Source of the DNA: Paraphysomonas bandaiensis
Taxonomy: Eukaryota; Chrysophyceae
Direction of reading: 5' to 3'
NCBI GenBank assembly: GCA_965644295.1
Contig: CBFFRP010000151.1
Coordinates: 1 to 64,000, forward strand
Length of the DNA: 64,000 bases
Below the pieces are notes generated by a model that made no database searches, was not told the origin of the DNA, and saw only the letters and a program-made list of their open reading frames with translations. Positions 11,855-22,820 of this stretch are shown piece after piece. Position numbers and translations under genes: made by a program. Position 1 is the first letter of the stretch, and the number at the start of each line of letters is the position of its first letter.

Positions 11855-14479
11855 ATGGGTAAAAAGGGAAGTCGATATGAAGAAAGTGAGTACGATGAAA
11901 GTACCATATGTGTTCGATGGAATCCCTTCTACTACATACATAATTCTACACCACCACTTCATGTGTATGTGTGTGTATGTATATACATACATATTGATGA
12001 CATGACCATAATTCGAGTCATTCTATATATAAAATTCATTAATAGAAATAGATAGAAGAACATACTATTTCAGTAATATTGATTAATAGAAGTGTTGATA
12101 GAGATTGATCAGATGGGACAAGGGAAAAGTTTAATAGGAAAGACATCATCTGAGTGTGTTATACATGAATCTCCATTAAATAAAGATAAAGATGAATATG
12201 CTCATCTTGGAACTGTTTCTGTTAAGCTTTCATGGTTGACAGCTAATGTCCGATACACTCCTGAACAACAGAATGATATTATAGTGACTGGAAAAGGTGG
12301 AATCTTTCATGGGACCTCTGCTGCTGCTCTTGCTGTGATGAAAGGTGAGATAGAAGGACTATAGGGAGATAGATGTGTGTATATGGGACTATAGGGAGAT
12401 GTATGTGTGTGTATGGGGCTATAGGGAGATGTATGTGTTAGGAGCTATAGGGAGATGTATGTGTGTGTATGGGGCTATAGGGAGATGTATGTGTGTGTAT
12501 GGGGCTATAGGGAGATGTATGTGTGTATTTTAAATGTATGTGAGATACATATTGGGGCTATATATATTTATATGTATCTCGATAGAGAAATAGTGTGTCA
12601 TGAATAAATTGGTCTACAAATGGCTTACGTGTGTGGTGCAGAGTTGGCCAAAGCGAAATTGTTTCCGAAAGAGATTCCTCTGTTGGATTCGAGGGCGCAT
12701 CAGCTTTTGATTACATACTCAAACGGATGGCACGCCATATCCTCCCCTGAAATTTTTTCACGTCATTCTGGCACGTGTATTATAATAGGTGATCGTGTGA
12801 ATCCCGGTAAGCCTTATCCAATCAAACTTGGAGACTGCTTTCGCTTGGGATCTGTGGGGGTAGTTGTTTCGGAAGTGAAAACCGATAAAGGTGTCGAGCA
12901 GAGACTTGACACCAATAGACTCCAGTATTTGCGAGAAGAAGCATTGGCTTTTGAAGGAGATCAGGATGAGGCCGCATTGGCTGCTGAGGAGGACTCTGAC
13001 AAGAAGAGCCGGGACGAGGACGGAAACACGCAGCGAGATACGGTTGCTCCCTTTTGTTACATGTGTTACGAGACTCACGACACCCCAGAGGACCACCTTG
13101 TGGCTCCATGTGACTGCAAAGGTGACACGCGGTATCTTCATGTTCAGTGTCTGCAGAAATGGTACCAAAGCTCAGTATGTGGCTCCCGAGCGCTTGTAAT
13201 CCGTACTACTGGTAACGGGGCACCTGCGTGTAAAATATGCGGTGCTGCGTACAAAACCGCTTTTCGATCTAATGGTGTCAAAACTAGCCTTCTTGAGGTG
13301 GATCATCCAGGGCCCTATATTTCTCTTGTTGTTGTTACGCGACACGATACCTCTCCTGGCCTTTTTAACACGAAGTTCCGGCTCAATTTCGGACCTGGTT
13401 ACAACGCAACTGAGCAGCAGTTGCATGAAGATCCAGCCCCTAGTGAATTGACGATTGGGCGATCAAGTGTGTGTAATATGGTTCTCGACTACCGTACTGT
13501 GTCGACTGTTCACGCAAAACTCAGCTACCGCAACGGTCAGTTCTATGTGTCTGATGCAAGGTCAAGCAATGGTACGATGGTTTATCTCCAAGGTCCCCTC
13601 CCACTTCAGAATAATCAGACTGTGCGTTTGCGCATGGGTCGTTCGACCCTGGCTATTCAAGCTCGCCGTTCGTTTTCCGCCTCCCTTAAGGGAACTCTTC
13701 AGCGAGCACCCAACCGTGTCCCCTGCACTGCATCTCTAAATGAGCTGCAGGAGGTAATGGCCTTAGCACCCCCGTATATACCGAAGTCCATTAGGAATGT
13801 TCCAGATGAAGGGTCGCCGGCGCCAGATGGTATGCGCCGCGCTTTATCTCGCGGGAACTCTCACTTGTCCGAGGGTGCTGTCGAGTCTACTAGCGTGACT
13901 GCAGCGGCCAATCCAGGAGGCATATCTGGATCAATAGCGGAGACTTCTTTGGATCGTGGAGGATCAGTCGCGCTGCCGTCAGAAGGTATCGACGGGGCTC
14001 TTATATTAGGCGGAGACATGAGAAGATCTCGTCCCAACAGTGCAAATACTGAGACCAGGGCAGATAAGGAGAGGGGTGGTGTAGCTGTGGTTCAGATGCT
14101 TTCAGACGCATCTGACGAGAAGGACAGCAGTAGCAAGCTCAGCTCTCCTAACCGATCTCCAAGAGGGGACAGAGAGAGACGCAAAAATGACACCCCGCAA
14201 CAGTCACCATATAAAGCAGAGGGAGCGCCAAGCAATACAATAGCAGAGGGATTCCGGTCCCTAGACAGTTCGGGTCCTTGTAGTCCTTTGGATGACGTGG
14301 AGGAGGGACCGGGTGTGTTGAGTAGTCCGAAAGCTAGACAGGGGGTTTGGAGAGATGATAAAAATGAAGAAGAAAATGAATGTGGTAAGGGAGGTCTAGG
14401 AAGTGGGGGCGTCGTCTCCAGTTTTTCGAAGGCAATGGTAAATGACATAATGGCATCTGCTACTTCAGATAGAAGATAA
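11855..14479 (+). CDS. RING-CH (MARCH-type) and FHA domain protein, putative E3 ubiquitin ligase
   Basis: Three exons fit in frame: 11855-11885, 12090-12344 and 12642-14479, giving 707 residues. Donors are aagtgag and aggtgag; the last acceptor is ggtgcag. A RING-CH zinc domain at residues ~234-300 shows CYMC, CDCKG, HVQCLQKW and CKIC, the C4HC3 pattern of MARCH-type ubiquitin ligases. A phosphothreonine-binding FHA domain follows at ~355-430 with LTIGRSS, VSTVHA and SSNGT, which includes the Arg, Ser, His and Asn-Gly expected for binding. Residues ~20-200 hold a possible degenerate FHA-like region ending in GDCFRLGSVGVVVSEV. The C-terminal ~270 residues are Ser/Pro/Gly-rich and probably disordered. 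No membrane segments are seen, unlike animal MARCH proteins, so it is probably soluble. The likely role is phospho-dependent substrate recognition for ubiquitination. The exon 1 junction is the least certain part. Confidence 0.85.
12361..12530. repeat. Intronic minisatellite, about six ~29-bp units
   Basis: The unit ctatagggagatgtatgtgt plus gtgtatggg repeats with small length changes inside intron 2 (12345-12641) of the RING-CH/FHA gene. It explains why this intron is about five times longer than most in the window. Confidence 0.9.
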
Positions 14480-15350
14480 CATGGCCTGTACAACCGTCCC
14501 TCTTGTTCGTCTCCATCACTGTTTTTATGTCTCACTGTTTTTTAGACGAGTGGCTACAACTGTACCGTCTAGCCTAGATTAATATCTACCCTCTGTGTTT
14601 ATTCTGCAATTATCAATTATATTTTTATTCACCGTGCGCATTTGATGTATGCGCAAATATGACCGTTTATCACATGCGGCAATGAAAGGTAAACGGAGTA
14701 TACATTCGTGTCGATTACATCCCACATGTTGCCGACTCGTAATTGCATTTAAATCTACGACGAGAAGTTGGGATTTTAAATTTGTATACACCTTTACCTA
14801 GTACGATACAACATAATATGATGGAAATTATTTTGAATAAGATATATATGACTAATGACGTTACGTAATAATTACAGATTATTTTATATGCCAATATATT
14901 AACTGTTGTAGATTGTGGCTATCTAAAGTACGATTATATTGATAGGTAGTCGTGATCAGGCTTAACAATTGCAATTACTTACCAAGCATCCAATTAATAG
15001 TCTTCAATTCTGTTGATTTTTCGAATAGCTTTCTGAACTATAACCTCATCCCAAAGGCCAAAGGTGCTGGGATTTAATCGTAAGACATCAACAACATCAA
15101 AATCTCATCCACGCATATGAGCAGGGCTGCGTAACAATTAACTAATTACAGCTAATTGCAATGAGCAGTTTCCCCCCTGCAGATGAGTTACTGTTGGAAT
15201 CCTCATCTTCATTTTGGACTCCACAGCAACATCTCCTTTTGTATAAACAGCAAAACGGAGCAAAACAGTGTTCTCCAGCACAACGCCTTCGTCAAAAACT
15301 AAATACTAATATAGCGTATATCTGCTATCAGCTTATGCTAGTAGGTATTA
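14480..15350. other. Intergenic, no supported gene
   Basis: AT-rich DNA between the RING-CH/FHA gene and the LTR. A 66-codon frame at 15161-15361 (Ser/Gln/Leu-rich) runs into the LTR and could be a gene fragment cut by the insertion, but there is no support beyond openness. Confidence 0.4.
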
Positions 15351-15641
15351 ACAGAAGTTGACATTATTTGCTAAGGTTTACTATTCTCAACTGATAAGAT
15401 GAAATTATAAACATTACATGATAAAGAACCTAAGTTGTGTTCGATGTGTTCAACACCATTCATTTACTACTATAGTGTACAAACCACCCACTCAGTGATC
15501 GTATCCTGTATAGTCATCCACTTCTACTTCAGTTTCATACTACATAATATAATGTACTAATTACATATATATCTTTCGATCCTTGCATCTCACATAATAC
15601 TGCACTCAATTGCAAGTATATAGAATCTTCAGATCTCAACA
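15351..15641 (-). repeat. 3' LTR of the copia remnant, 291 bp
   Basis: Starts TGTTGAGATCTGAAG (minus strand) directly after the polypurine tract and ends CTTCTGT at 15351. The same 291-bp length and sequence, with scattered differences, is found at 22452-22742. Confidence 0.9.
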
Positions 15642-15650
15642 CTCCCCCTC
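15642..15650 (-). promoter_or_regulatory. Polypurine tract (plus-strand primer site of reverse transcription)
   Basis: The minus strand reads GAGGGGGAG immediately 5' of the LTR start TGTTGAG, the position and composition expected for the polypurine tract. Confidence 0.85.
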
Positions 15651-15766
15651 AATTGAGTGTTGTACTTATGACGCCTCCCAGCTATTGAATGCCTGAGATA
15701 AAAAAATTCTTGACAGTAAAATAGACTCATCTCTAAGTCTAAACCTCTGTCTAAAAAACTCAGTAC

Positions 15767-16972
15767 CTACTTGCGCCTTCTTTTATCCCTTGGTCCCTCA
15801 TTAATCACTTCAGTGGAACTCTTAACTTTCTCTCCAAGATTTCTCTTTCTCTGCTCCATATATGATAAACCAACCAATGACTTTGTATAAATATCTGCTG
15901 CTTGTTGCGATGTATGCACATGCACTAACTTAATCGTATTGAACTGATTGGGATCCACGTGCTCTCTCACCATGTGATACTTAATCTCAATGTGCTTCGA
16001 CTTCTTGTGAAACACTGGGTTTTCGGCCAAATCCTGGGCACTCTGACTGTCGATGAAGAATGGTGTGGGTTTGATGAGCCTCAACTTAATCTCACCCGTC
16101 ACCCCCCGAACCCATAGCACTTCTTGGAGACCCGAGTAAATACACTGATACTCAGACTGCATGCTTGACGTTGCCACTGTCGTCTGCAGTTTGGACTGCC
16201 AGACTATAGGCCCTCCCGCTGCAAACCCAACGTACCCCGACGTGGACTTCCTGGAGAGCTGATCTCCCGCCCAATCCGCGTCAGTAAACATATGGAAGTC
16301 GAACCGTCTACTCCCATATTGAATCCCTTTGTCAATAGAACCACGAATATATTGCCATACATGTGTTAATAGCTTGCATACTTCAATATTCACCTTATTA
16401 CTGAACCGAGACAGTACTCCCACTGCATAGGCAATATCCGGCCTCGTGTTCATCGATAGATATAGTAATGCACCTATCAGCGGCCGATATGGGAAGTTAT
16501 CTACTATAAGCTGTTCCTCCTCGGTATGCTCATGCCGCGCCCCTTTTGCCACTAAATCCATTGCTTCCGCCGGTAGAGGACTCTTCCGTACCTTTCGCGG
16601 TGACCCAAGATACTTTTCAAACTTTTCTAAGATCTTAGCCGCATATACTGATTGGTCAAGACGAATATACTCTGGCGTTCTTGTGACTCGAACATTCAGA
16701 AAATGTTCCATCTCGCCCATATCCTTCATATCAAACCGGGCACACAGTTGAGCTTTAATATCCTTCACTATGTTGACATCACGACCTAACACTAGGATAT
16801 CATCCACATATATCGTTAATAATATCAATTCATCGCCCTTATACTGATAATACAAACACGGGTCTAATACACATGGTTTAAAATGCATAGATCGTATGAA
16901 TTTATCCAATGTTTTCCACCACGACCGCGGGGAACTCCGAAGCCCGTATAACGACTTCTTCACGACGATCAT
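15767..16972 (-). pseudogene. Copia pol fragment: reverse transcriptase (partial) and RNase H
   Basis: A 401-codon open frame. Its first residues VVKKSLYGLRSSPRSWW correspond to the middle of copia reverse transcriptase, followed by the catalytic YVDDILVL box, then NTRPDIAYAVGVLSRF and the RNase H segment with DADWAGD, STSGYVGF and KHIEIKYHMVREHV. The end ADIYTKSL is typical of copia pol. The frame is intact to a stop, but everything upstream of mid-RT is missing, so no complete enzyme is present. Codon use is more GC-rich than local intergenic DNA. Confidence 0.93.
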
Positions 16973-16985
16973 GGTGGGGGTACTC

Positions 16986-18190
16986 AGTTTGTACTTTGCC
17001 GTCGATATTTGACATACTTTTGCGCGCTGAGGTTAAAATGTACACTGATCCTGATACTGTCACACAATTATGACTTATATAATATAATAAAGTAACTATG
17101 TTGTACTTAAATTCAAGCTCTTCTATATTATGCTAACAGATAATGAGTTTGTACATCTATGATCAGTAGATATTATACAGCTTAAGAGGCCATATAATTA
17201 AGCCGGTGAATTTGTAGAAGTAATAATAATTCCAATTGTCACACCAATTGATTGTTACTGTCTCATTCCGACGGTGTGGTCATATAGAGTGTATATCCGC
17301 TGGTACACCACATATAACACCAAGATTTTGCGCGGATTCTACGTAGTCACACGCCCGCCACCCATTTACCACCTTGGCTGACCATATAAGTTGCGCGCAG
17401 GTTTTGTGAGAGCCACCATACTGTCCCACTCGTGTTCGCCTTTACAAGATTTTTCATAGGTATGCAAGACTTAAGGATGTAATTCTCACAGATTTTAGCA
17501 AGAGGCCATGTTCACCTTCTTCCCGTCCCCTTATAAAGATTACGCGGAGCTTAGCGCAGGCCTAGCATGAAATTTGCTAAAGCTCCTCCTCCCTAGAATG
17601 GCGGGGTTTGTAGTAATAATGATGTATGAACTATGCAAGTCTATAGTGTATATCTAGCTGGAGAGCTTGCTTGTCACCACACAGAAGGAAACACGCCGGA
17701 ATTTAATCCTAAAGTCAGTAGATTCAGCTTGCTCATTGCGTTTACTTTTACGGATAGAGCGAGAGTGGTTGCATCTTGGTGCTTGCGATGATTCACAAGC
17801 AGCTTTCGTAGCGCGAAATTGTAGGATATCAGAGTTAAACACTATTAGTTAAATTGCAATGCTAATAATAAGACATTTATTTACTACTACTACTACTACT
17901 ACGGGATTTTAATAAAAATCTAAACGTTGCTATAAGTTTTATCAACACTAGCACTTTACTACGATGTTGTAGAGCCCGCTCTTTGAATATAGATTTAGTG
18001 AATATGAATGAAGTTGATGATTGATACTTATATTATGCTGAGGTAAAAAGCAATTTCACCAGGTTTCATATCTGTAATTTGTATATGAGAGGTTAAGGAT
18101 AAAGAAAAAGTCGCTATAATAGTTGTTATTTTAGAAGTATTTATTGCGTTACAAGTTGCCCCTGCTACTTCTGTTTTGTAATGCCATATT
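16986..18190. other. Intergenic, decayed repeats, short (act)n microsatellite
   Basis: No gene is supported. Contains repeat D (17697-17855), an (act)n run at about 17883-17901 and a GC-richer stretch at 17240-17600 that may be decayed transposon sequence. Confidence 0.45.
17697..17855 (+). repeat. Dispersed repeat D, copy 1
   Basis: Shares blocks such as agcttgctcattgcgt, gtggttgcatctt and agctttcgtagcg with 47425-47592 in the same orientation. The two copies are diverged, with substitutions and small indels. Nature unknown; probably a decayed transposable element. Confidence 0.6.
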
Positions 18191-18191
18191 C

Positions 18192-18614
18192 TCATATAGC
18201 TGCATTTACCATCCAACTGAATAGCCTGATATTTTGTATATATTGCATATATATAGCTATCTTCACCACTACGACATGCAATAACACCACTACTACGTAC
18301 AGTAGTTTTATAGTACCTATGCTCGGAGACGACGCGGCAACAGCCGCTGGGGGCACATTACTAGTAGGTGGAGGATTATCCGCAGTTAGGTGATCATGAT
18401 TTTCTCTCATCAAAAGATCACGAAGTTTTGCTAGACCGGGCATTATGTCCTGCCGAAGTTCAGCAACAGCGAGAGGTATCAGATCTGCTTTCGACCCCAC
18501 CATTATCTTAATATAAGTATTAAGTAACGCACCTTTGATAATACTAGTAGTAGTTACTGTACACGATAAGTTATAGTACTGGAATGTATTGTAAGTTAGC
18601 TTCTCAGACACCAT
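18192..18614 (-). CDS. Uncertain open frame, perhaps one exon
   Basis: The part from an ATG at 18503 to a possible donor at 18317 (ATAG/gtacta, minus strand) has coding-like composition: Leu/Ala-rich helical residues (AVAELRQDIMPGLAKL) and then a Pro/Ala-rich tail (PPPTSNVPPAAV). After that the frame turns into hydrophobic low-complexity sequence. No family is recognised; it could be an exon of a small gene or a gag-like relic near the copia remnant. Confidence 0.25.
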   Translation of the reverse strand: MVSEKLTYNTFQYYNLSCTVTTTSIIKGALLNTYIKIMVGSKADLIPLAVAELRQDIMPGLAKLRDLLMRENHDHLTADNPPPTSNVPPAAVAASSPSIGTIKLLYVVVVLLHVVVVKIAIYMQYIQNIRLFSWMVNAAI

Positions 18615-18619
18615 GCATA

Positions 18620-19776
18620 TATAATGTTTCCTTCTAGTCCCACTTCAAAGGATATTAATATCAATAATTAAAGCACTATGGGTTCAAAGAATAACATAAT
18701 TTATTTGACGATTATACTGAACTAAATCACAGAACATGAAGATGTTACATACTCTGAATTAACTAGAATAGTGATATATATATTCATCAATCCACCCAAT
18801 ATTGAATAGTCTGGTGTTAAAGTTTTGCTTATATGTAGGCAAGTAAAACCTTTATTTAAGCTTTTCTTAAATTATGATCATTACTTGAAGAATACAGTAG
18901 CTGAAAACTGTGTCATAAGAATTAATGGAATGGTAGGAATTGTATTAGAGTAAAAATGAAATGTATTCTCTATGTAAGATCTTGTCTATCTATGATCTGA
19001 AAATAGTAATTGGAGAGGTAACAACTAAAGATGTCTGATTCTTGACTGAACTCTATAAACCCTCCAAATACCCTATAGAAACTCTATAAAACTTGGTTAA
19101 AGTTGTGATGACCATTTCTCATTATTCATCCCAACTTACTACTGATAAGTTATACCGTGTGATATAGTATGTTAGTCGTGTGTCAATATATATTTACATG
19201 ATAGACAGTCATGCAATTTACATTTTATATATTCTAACACCAGCGTTAACGATTTATTCGTAAGTAACGACTTTAACTCTAAGCCCTAAAACTACTGCAT
19301 TCAATCACTCAAATTTAAGCGAAGCGCAACACAGATAGCTACTGTATTTGTCGATCTCAGTTTCAAACTAAAATTCTTACGCTACAGATTATAATGTCGT
19401 TGTTGGATAATTAATCGTACAATGTATGATATGAAATAGATCGACAAAAACTGCAATCAGGCTATTGCTGCTTCACTGTCGCAATAGGTAAGCTAAAGAA
19501 TATGTGAAATTACAAATAAACAACCTAGTCATCCACATCGCATACATATCTAAAAATACTAAGCAAAATAGTTAATTATAAGTATTATAGATGACGGCAT
19601 CTTTACGAATGGCGAATCACTGCCAAACTCTCATATTGTTACACTTGTTTTACATTTGAAATTCATATCCATATAAAACCGCTCTGTTACTGATCCATTC
19701 TTTTGCTTCATTGCAGTGTCCCCAAATGTACATTATATATCTTGTACCATGAGCACTGATCACTGACATTTACTGA
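18620..19776. other. Intergenic, no feature seen
   Basis: AT-rich DNA without convincing open frames, repeats or structures on either strand. It is the 3' flank of the Hint-domain gene. Confidence 0.5.
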
Positions 19777-20547
19777 TTAATACCATTGACTTATAAATTC
19801 ACCAAATCTGGATGCACGACTGATTCCAAATATGTTTCCAGCGATATACATGTACCAGGACGGCAAGAAATGAAGATCTTCAAAGGTACTTGTCAATATT
19901 CCATTTGCAATGACTTCAGATTGTAGACAATTCAAACCAAAATACTTTTGAGGTTGTGTTTCTCTTTCTACTGATACAACAGAACATACTTGTTTATTAT
20001 ATGAATAAACAGTATCTCCATATTGTAATGATACAGCAGTTTGATATCCATTCGATGTAACAACTAAATGATTATCAGTAAGACGTAATGTATGAATATG
20101 TTGATGACATTGAACAGTAAGGATGACACCAATCGATTGTATGATATGAGGAATATAACACTCTGATTGTTTGTCTTGTATGAGATCATTCATAGATAAC
20201 TGTGTATGATTATATTCAATCAAAGTATTTTCATGATAACATTTTTTTATATTACTTTCACATGTATATGAATGTAACTGACATTGTAATGTATGACACC
20301 AAGTGATACATTCATCTTCCATATCATCATCATCACTACATTGAAATTCATAACATGCTATCGATGTGATGTTGGTTATACAGTTCTCACTAATATAACG
20401 TCCATCTAAAAGGGTTTTACATGAGAGTAAAGCATCGTTACAGTCATGGATGGAACATCCAGTACATTTACATGTACCATCATCATCATGTTCACTATGT
20501 GAAAGTATGTATTGTAGTAGAAGAATGAATAGATGGAAAGATTTCAT
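19777..20547 (-). CDS. Secreted protein with Cys-rich N-terminus and Hedgehog/intein (Hint) domain
   Basis: A single-exon 256-residue frame. Residues 1-18 are a signal peptide (FHLFILLLQYILSHS). Residues ~19-105 carry many cysteines with acidic runs, an extracellular disulfide-rich region. From residue ~107 a Hint fold is readable: the nucleophilic Cys in KKCYHENTLIEY, the NDLI segment, the TxxH block LTDNHLV, the GDTVYS turn, and the late strands SEVIANGILTSTFEDL. In Hedgehog and related proteins this fold cleaves the chain before the Cys by N-S acyl shift and releases or lipidates the N-terminal part. Here the N-terminal Cys-rich domain would be the released product. C-terminal residues LPSWYMYIAGNI are hydrophobic and match the end of Hog-type Hint domains. 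The gene is AT-rich throughout. Only the Cys and the TxxH can be checked by eye. Confidence 0.8.
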   Translation of the reverse strand: MKSFHLFILLLQYILSHSEHDDDGTCKCTGCSIHDCNDALLSCKTLLDGRYISENCITNITSIACYEFQCSDDDDMEDECITWCHTLQCQLHSYTCESNIKKCYHENTLIEYNHTQLSMNDLIQDKQSECYIPHIIQSIGVILTVQCHQHIHTLRLTDNHLVVTSNGYQTAVSLQYGDTVYSYNKQVCSVVSVERETQPQKYFGLNCLQSEVIANGILTSTFEDLHFLPSWYMYIAGNIFGISRASRFGEFISQWY

Positions 20548-20698
20548 TGGATGAATATGAAACTATGAGGAGGTTTAATGAAACTGATTGATTGATGTAT
20601 GTATATATGTGTGTATATAGAGCTATGTGTGTATGTGTGTGTATATATATGTACGTATATATGTGTATGTGTGTATATATATGTATGTATGAAGCAAC

Positions 20699-20830
20699 AA
20701 TTCGGAAATAAATTGAAGCAAATATTCTCTATGTTACTGCAATGCAACTACGGCTGGAATATACATAATTATTGTCTCAATATTACAGGCATCTTGGAAC
20801 AAAAATATACGAAAATATACGAAGGATGCC
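20699..20830 (-). mobile_element. Short inverted-repeat element family A, copy 3
   Basis: Minus-strand copy with the conserved core (one mismatch) and the outer segment gaacaaaaatatac...ggatgcc. The outermost bases on both sides are lost; on the right it meets a family B element at cccacagacag. It lies about 150 bp upstream of the Hint-domain gene start. Confidence 0.8.
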
Positions 20831-20965
20831 CACAGACAGAATTCTGTTTGTGGGAATATGTCGTCCAGGCTAAAAAATCCCAATTTTTCGTTGTTTGAGA
20901 ATACTGTATATATTCAATATATTGCTCATCAAAAAACAGTATAGAGCTATAAACCAGGGATTTTC
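20829..20965 (+). mobile_element. Short inverted-repeat element family B, diverged copy
   Basis: ctgtttgtgggaatatgtcg and the following gtccagg...aaaaaatc, ttttcgtt and catcaaaaaac match the family B element at 33088-33240 in the same order. Its left edge cccacagacag and ctgtttgtggg stand head to head around aatt, as if two terminal repeats were joined. Confidence 0.6.
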
Positions 20966-20994
20966 CACCCATAGATAGCAGCATATGGCTCCTA

Positions 20995-21058
20995 GCTAGC
21001 TATCCTCCTAGGAGACGTTTTTCGACAAAGTGGATGTAGGACCGTAGATGGTCCCACT
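20995..21058 (+). repeat. Dispersed repeat C, copy 1
   Basis: agacgtttttcgacaaagtgg and ggtcccac match, in opposite orientation, the segment at 25566-25612. Both copies lie beside a family A element. Confidence 0.65.
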
Positions 21059-21059
21059 C

Positions 21060-21746
21060 GACCTAAAAAACAGGCACTCATCATCACCACACCCAAACTC
21101 ACACTCACCATCACCACCATTTTCACGTATGAGTATACTGCTGTATACCGGTATACAATACAGTGGAACAGGAGATGAGACTCTGAATATATGTATGGAA
21201 TTATCAGATACAGTCATCACTTACAGCTCGACAGCATGTACCACCTTCACAGAGACATTAAAGTGCATACATCATAAGTATATTTGCTATGGCAGCGTAT
21301 GATCTAAGAAATAGATGATTTTATCGAAAGATATTATTGTAATATGTCATAACAATACAGATATCAGCCTCCTATAGATTGCAACCCCCAGGAGCCGTTG
21401 GACGACCCTCAGAGGGTGACCAACACGACAGATACATTGTAGACTATATATACATTGTTAATGAAGCCGTAATTTAGCATTTATATACGTATTAAACATA
21501 TTTTTCTTCTAATTGTACCGCTATCACATGCACCGCCACGTGCCACCCCAGACGCCCATAGATCACCCCCAGAGTGCAAAGTAGACTTCCGGTACATTAT
21601 AAACCATGTGTCTAATATATTTTTTCTATAACATTACATTACCATATATATATGTGATTTAATACATTTTAATATTAAGTACCCCTATTTTATTTTCTGT
21701 AATACCATAGGCACCGGTATGGACCACCCCACAAGCCCCCAGAGCT
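21060..21746. other. Intergenic, with three C-rich similar segments
   Basis: Segments at about 21380-21450, 21530-21610 and 21720-21760 share the pattern ccacccc...cccccagagtg...gtagac, suggesting an old ~160-bp tandem duplication. No gene is seen. Confidence 0.4.
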
Positions 21747-22100
21747 TTGCTTGTAGACGACCTGAGAAAGTTTGAAAGCGTGTCTAAGCTACTTCAAACA
21801 GGAGACTCTAGTCAAGTGAATCTTTATGAAGACCGGAACATTTTTGACGGCTTATTGATGGACTTCGGGGCTAGGTATCCCAAACCTGCTTTAAAGAAAA
21901 CAGTTCCATTGCTAGTGATCCGAATTCTGAGAATGGAATTAAAAAAAATCCAAGCAGGCGAAGAATTTGAGTTGACAAGATCTGGGAAAGATGCTGTTAG
22001 AATATATCTCCGTTCAGACAGTAGTGGTTTCTTCAGTGAGCTAATAAAATTAAGAAATGAAAGATTGAAATATCTATGTACAGGTGCACGAGTCTTGTAG
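21747..22100 (+). pseudogene. Fragment resembling a hAT-type transposase or its host derivative
   Basis: A 117-codon frame with DDLRKFESVSKLLQ and a following NIFDGLLMDF, a pattern I associate with the region after the DDE core in hAT-like transposases of protists (partner of the form SV-LQ-x-FD). The remainder is a helical, Lys-rich C-terminus. It starts in noncoding DNA with no proper ATG context and no upstream zinc finger or DDE domain is visible. The assignment is weak; it may be an unrelated exon. Confidence 0.3.
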
Positions 22101-22451
22101 TATGTACTTCCAATACACTTGAACGCCAATGCAGTAGTGGTTTTGGATATCATGTGATTTTAATGACTAATACTAAAACTGGAATCTACGGATGTGTTTA
22201 CTTACTGATTAGTGCTACGTGATACTCATATGTACGGATACTCCGTCGATACAACCCTATTTAGCAACAGTATTGCAATATATTGTTCCCTAGCCCTGCT
22301 ACAAGGACTTAATAATAAGGTGAAACAATGGATGATGCTGTTTATTGAATGTTAACATATTTATCTTAATGTTTGTTAAGCGTATATTTATATATTATTG
22401 TTTTTACTTCTTAGATTTGATTGTACCAGATACCTTTTTTTGATTTGTACT

Positions 22452-22742
22452 TGTTGAGATCTGAAGATTCTATATACTTGCAATTGAGTGCAGTATTATG
22501 TGAGATGCAAGGATCGAAAGATATATAATTAGTACATTATATTGAGTAGTATGAAACTGAAATATAAGTTGGTGACTATACAGGATACGATTACTGAGTG
22601 TGTGGTTGTACACTATAGTAGTAAATGAGTGGTTGTGAACATATCGAATTCAACTTAGGTTCTTTATCATGTAATGTTTATAATTTCATCTTATCAATTG
22701 AGAAGAGCAAACCTTAGCAAAATAAATAATGTCAACTTCTGT
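22452..22742 (+). repeat. Solo LTR of the copia family, 291 bp, with direct target repeat
   Basis: Matches the LTR at 15351-15641 over its whole length (start TGTTGAGATCTGAAG, end CTTCTGT). It is flanked by the same 7-base sequence ttgtact on the left (22445-22451) and right (22743-22749), consistent with a 5-bp or longer target-site duplication, so it is a solo LTR left by recombination. No internal sequence remains. Confidence 0.88.
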
Positions 22743-22820
22743 TTGTACTACTTAAGGTTATTATCATTCATAAATGTGTTACAATTATCGTACGATTTCT
22801 GGAGACGGAAGGACTAAAGG

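Larger units (their letters stand above)
15351..16985 (-). mobile_element. Ty1/copia retrotransposon, 3' remnant (pol fragment, polypurine tract, 3' LTR)
   Basis: On the minus strand the order is reverse transcriptase C-terminal part, RNase H, a polypurine tract and a 291-bp LTR, which is the 3' end of a copia-type element. The 5' LTR, gag, protease, integrase and the start of reverse transcriptase are absent; homology ends near 16980. The LTR matches a solo LTR at 22452-22742 in opposite orientation. Confidence 0.92.

Noticed and set aside
12758-13739. Several 70-140 codon frames antisense or out of frame to the RING-CH/FHA gene
   Set aside because: Shadows of a gene with clear domains.
14579-15361. 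Frames of 66-70 codons between 14579 and 15361
   Set aside because: Length and composition are within what AT-rich intergenic DNA gives by chance; one runs into the LTR.
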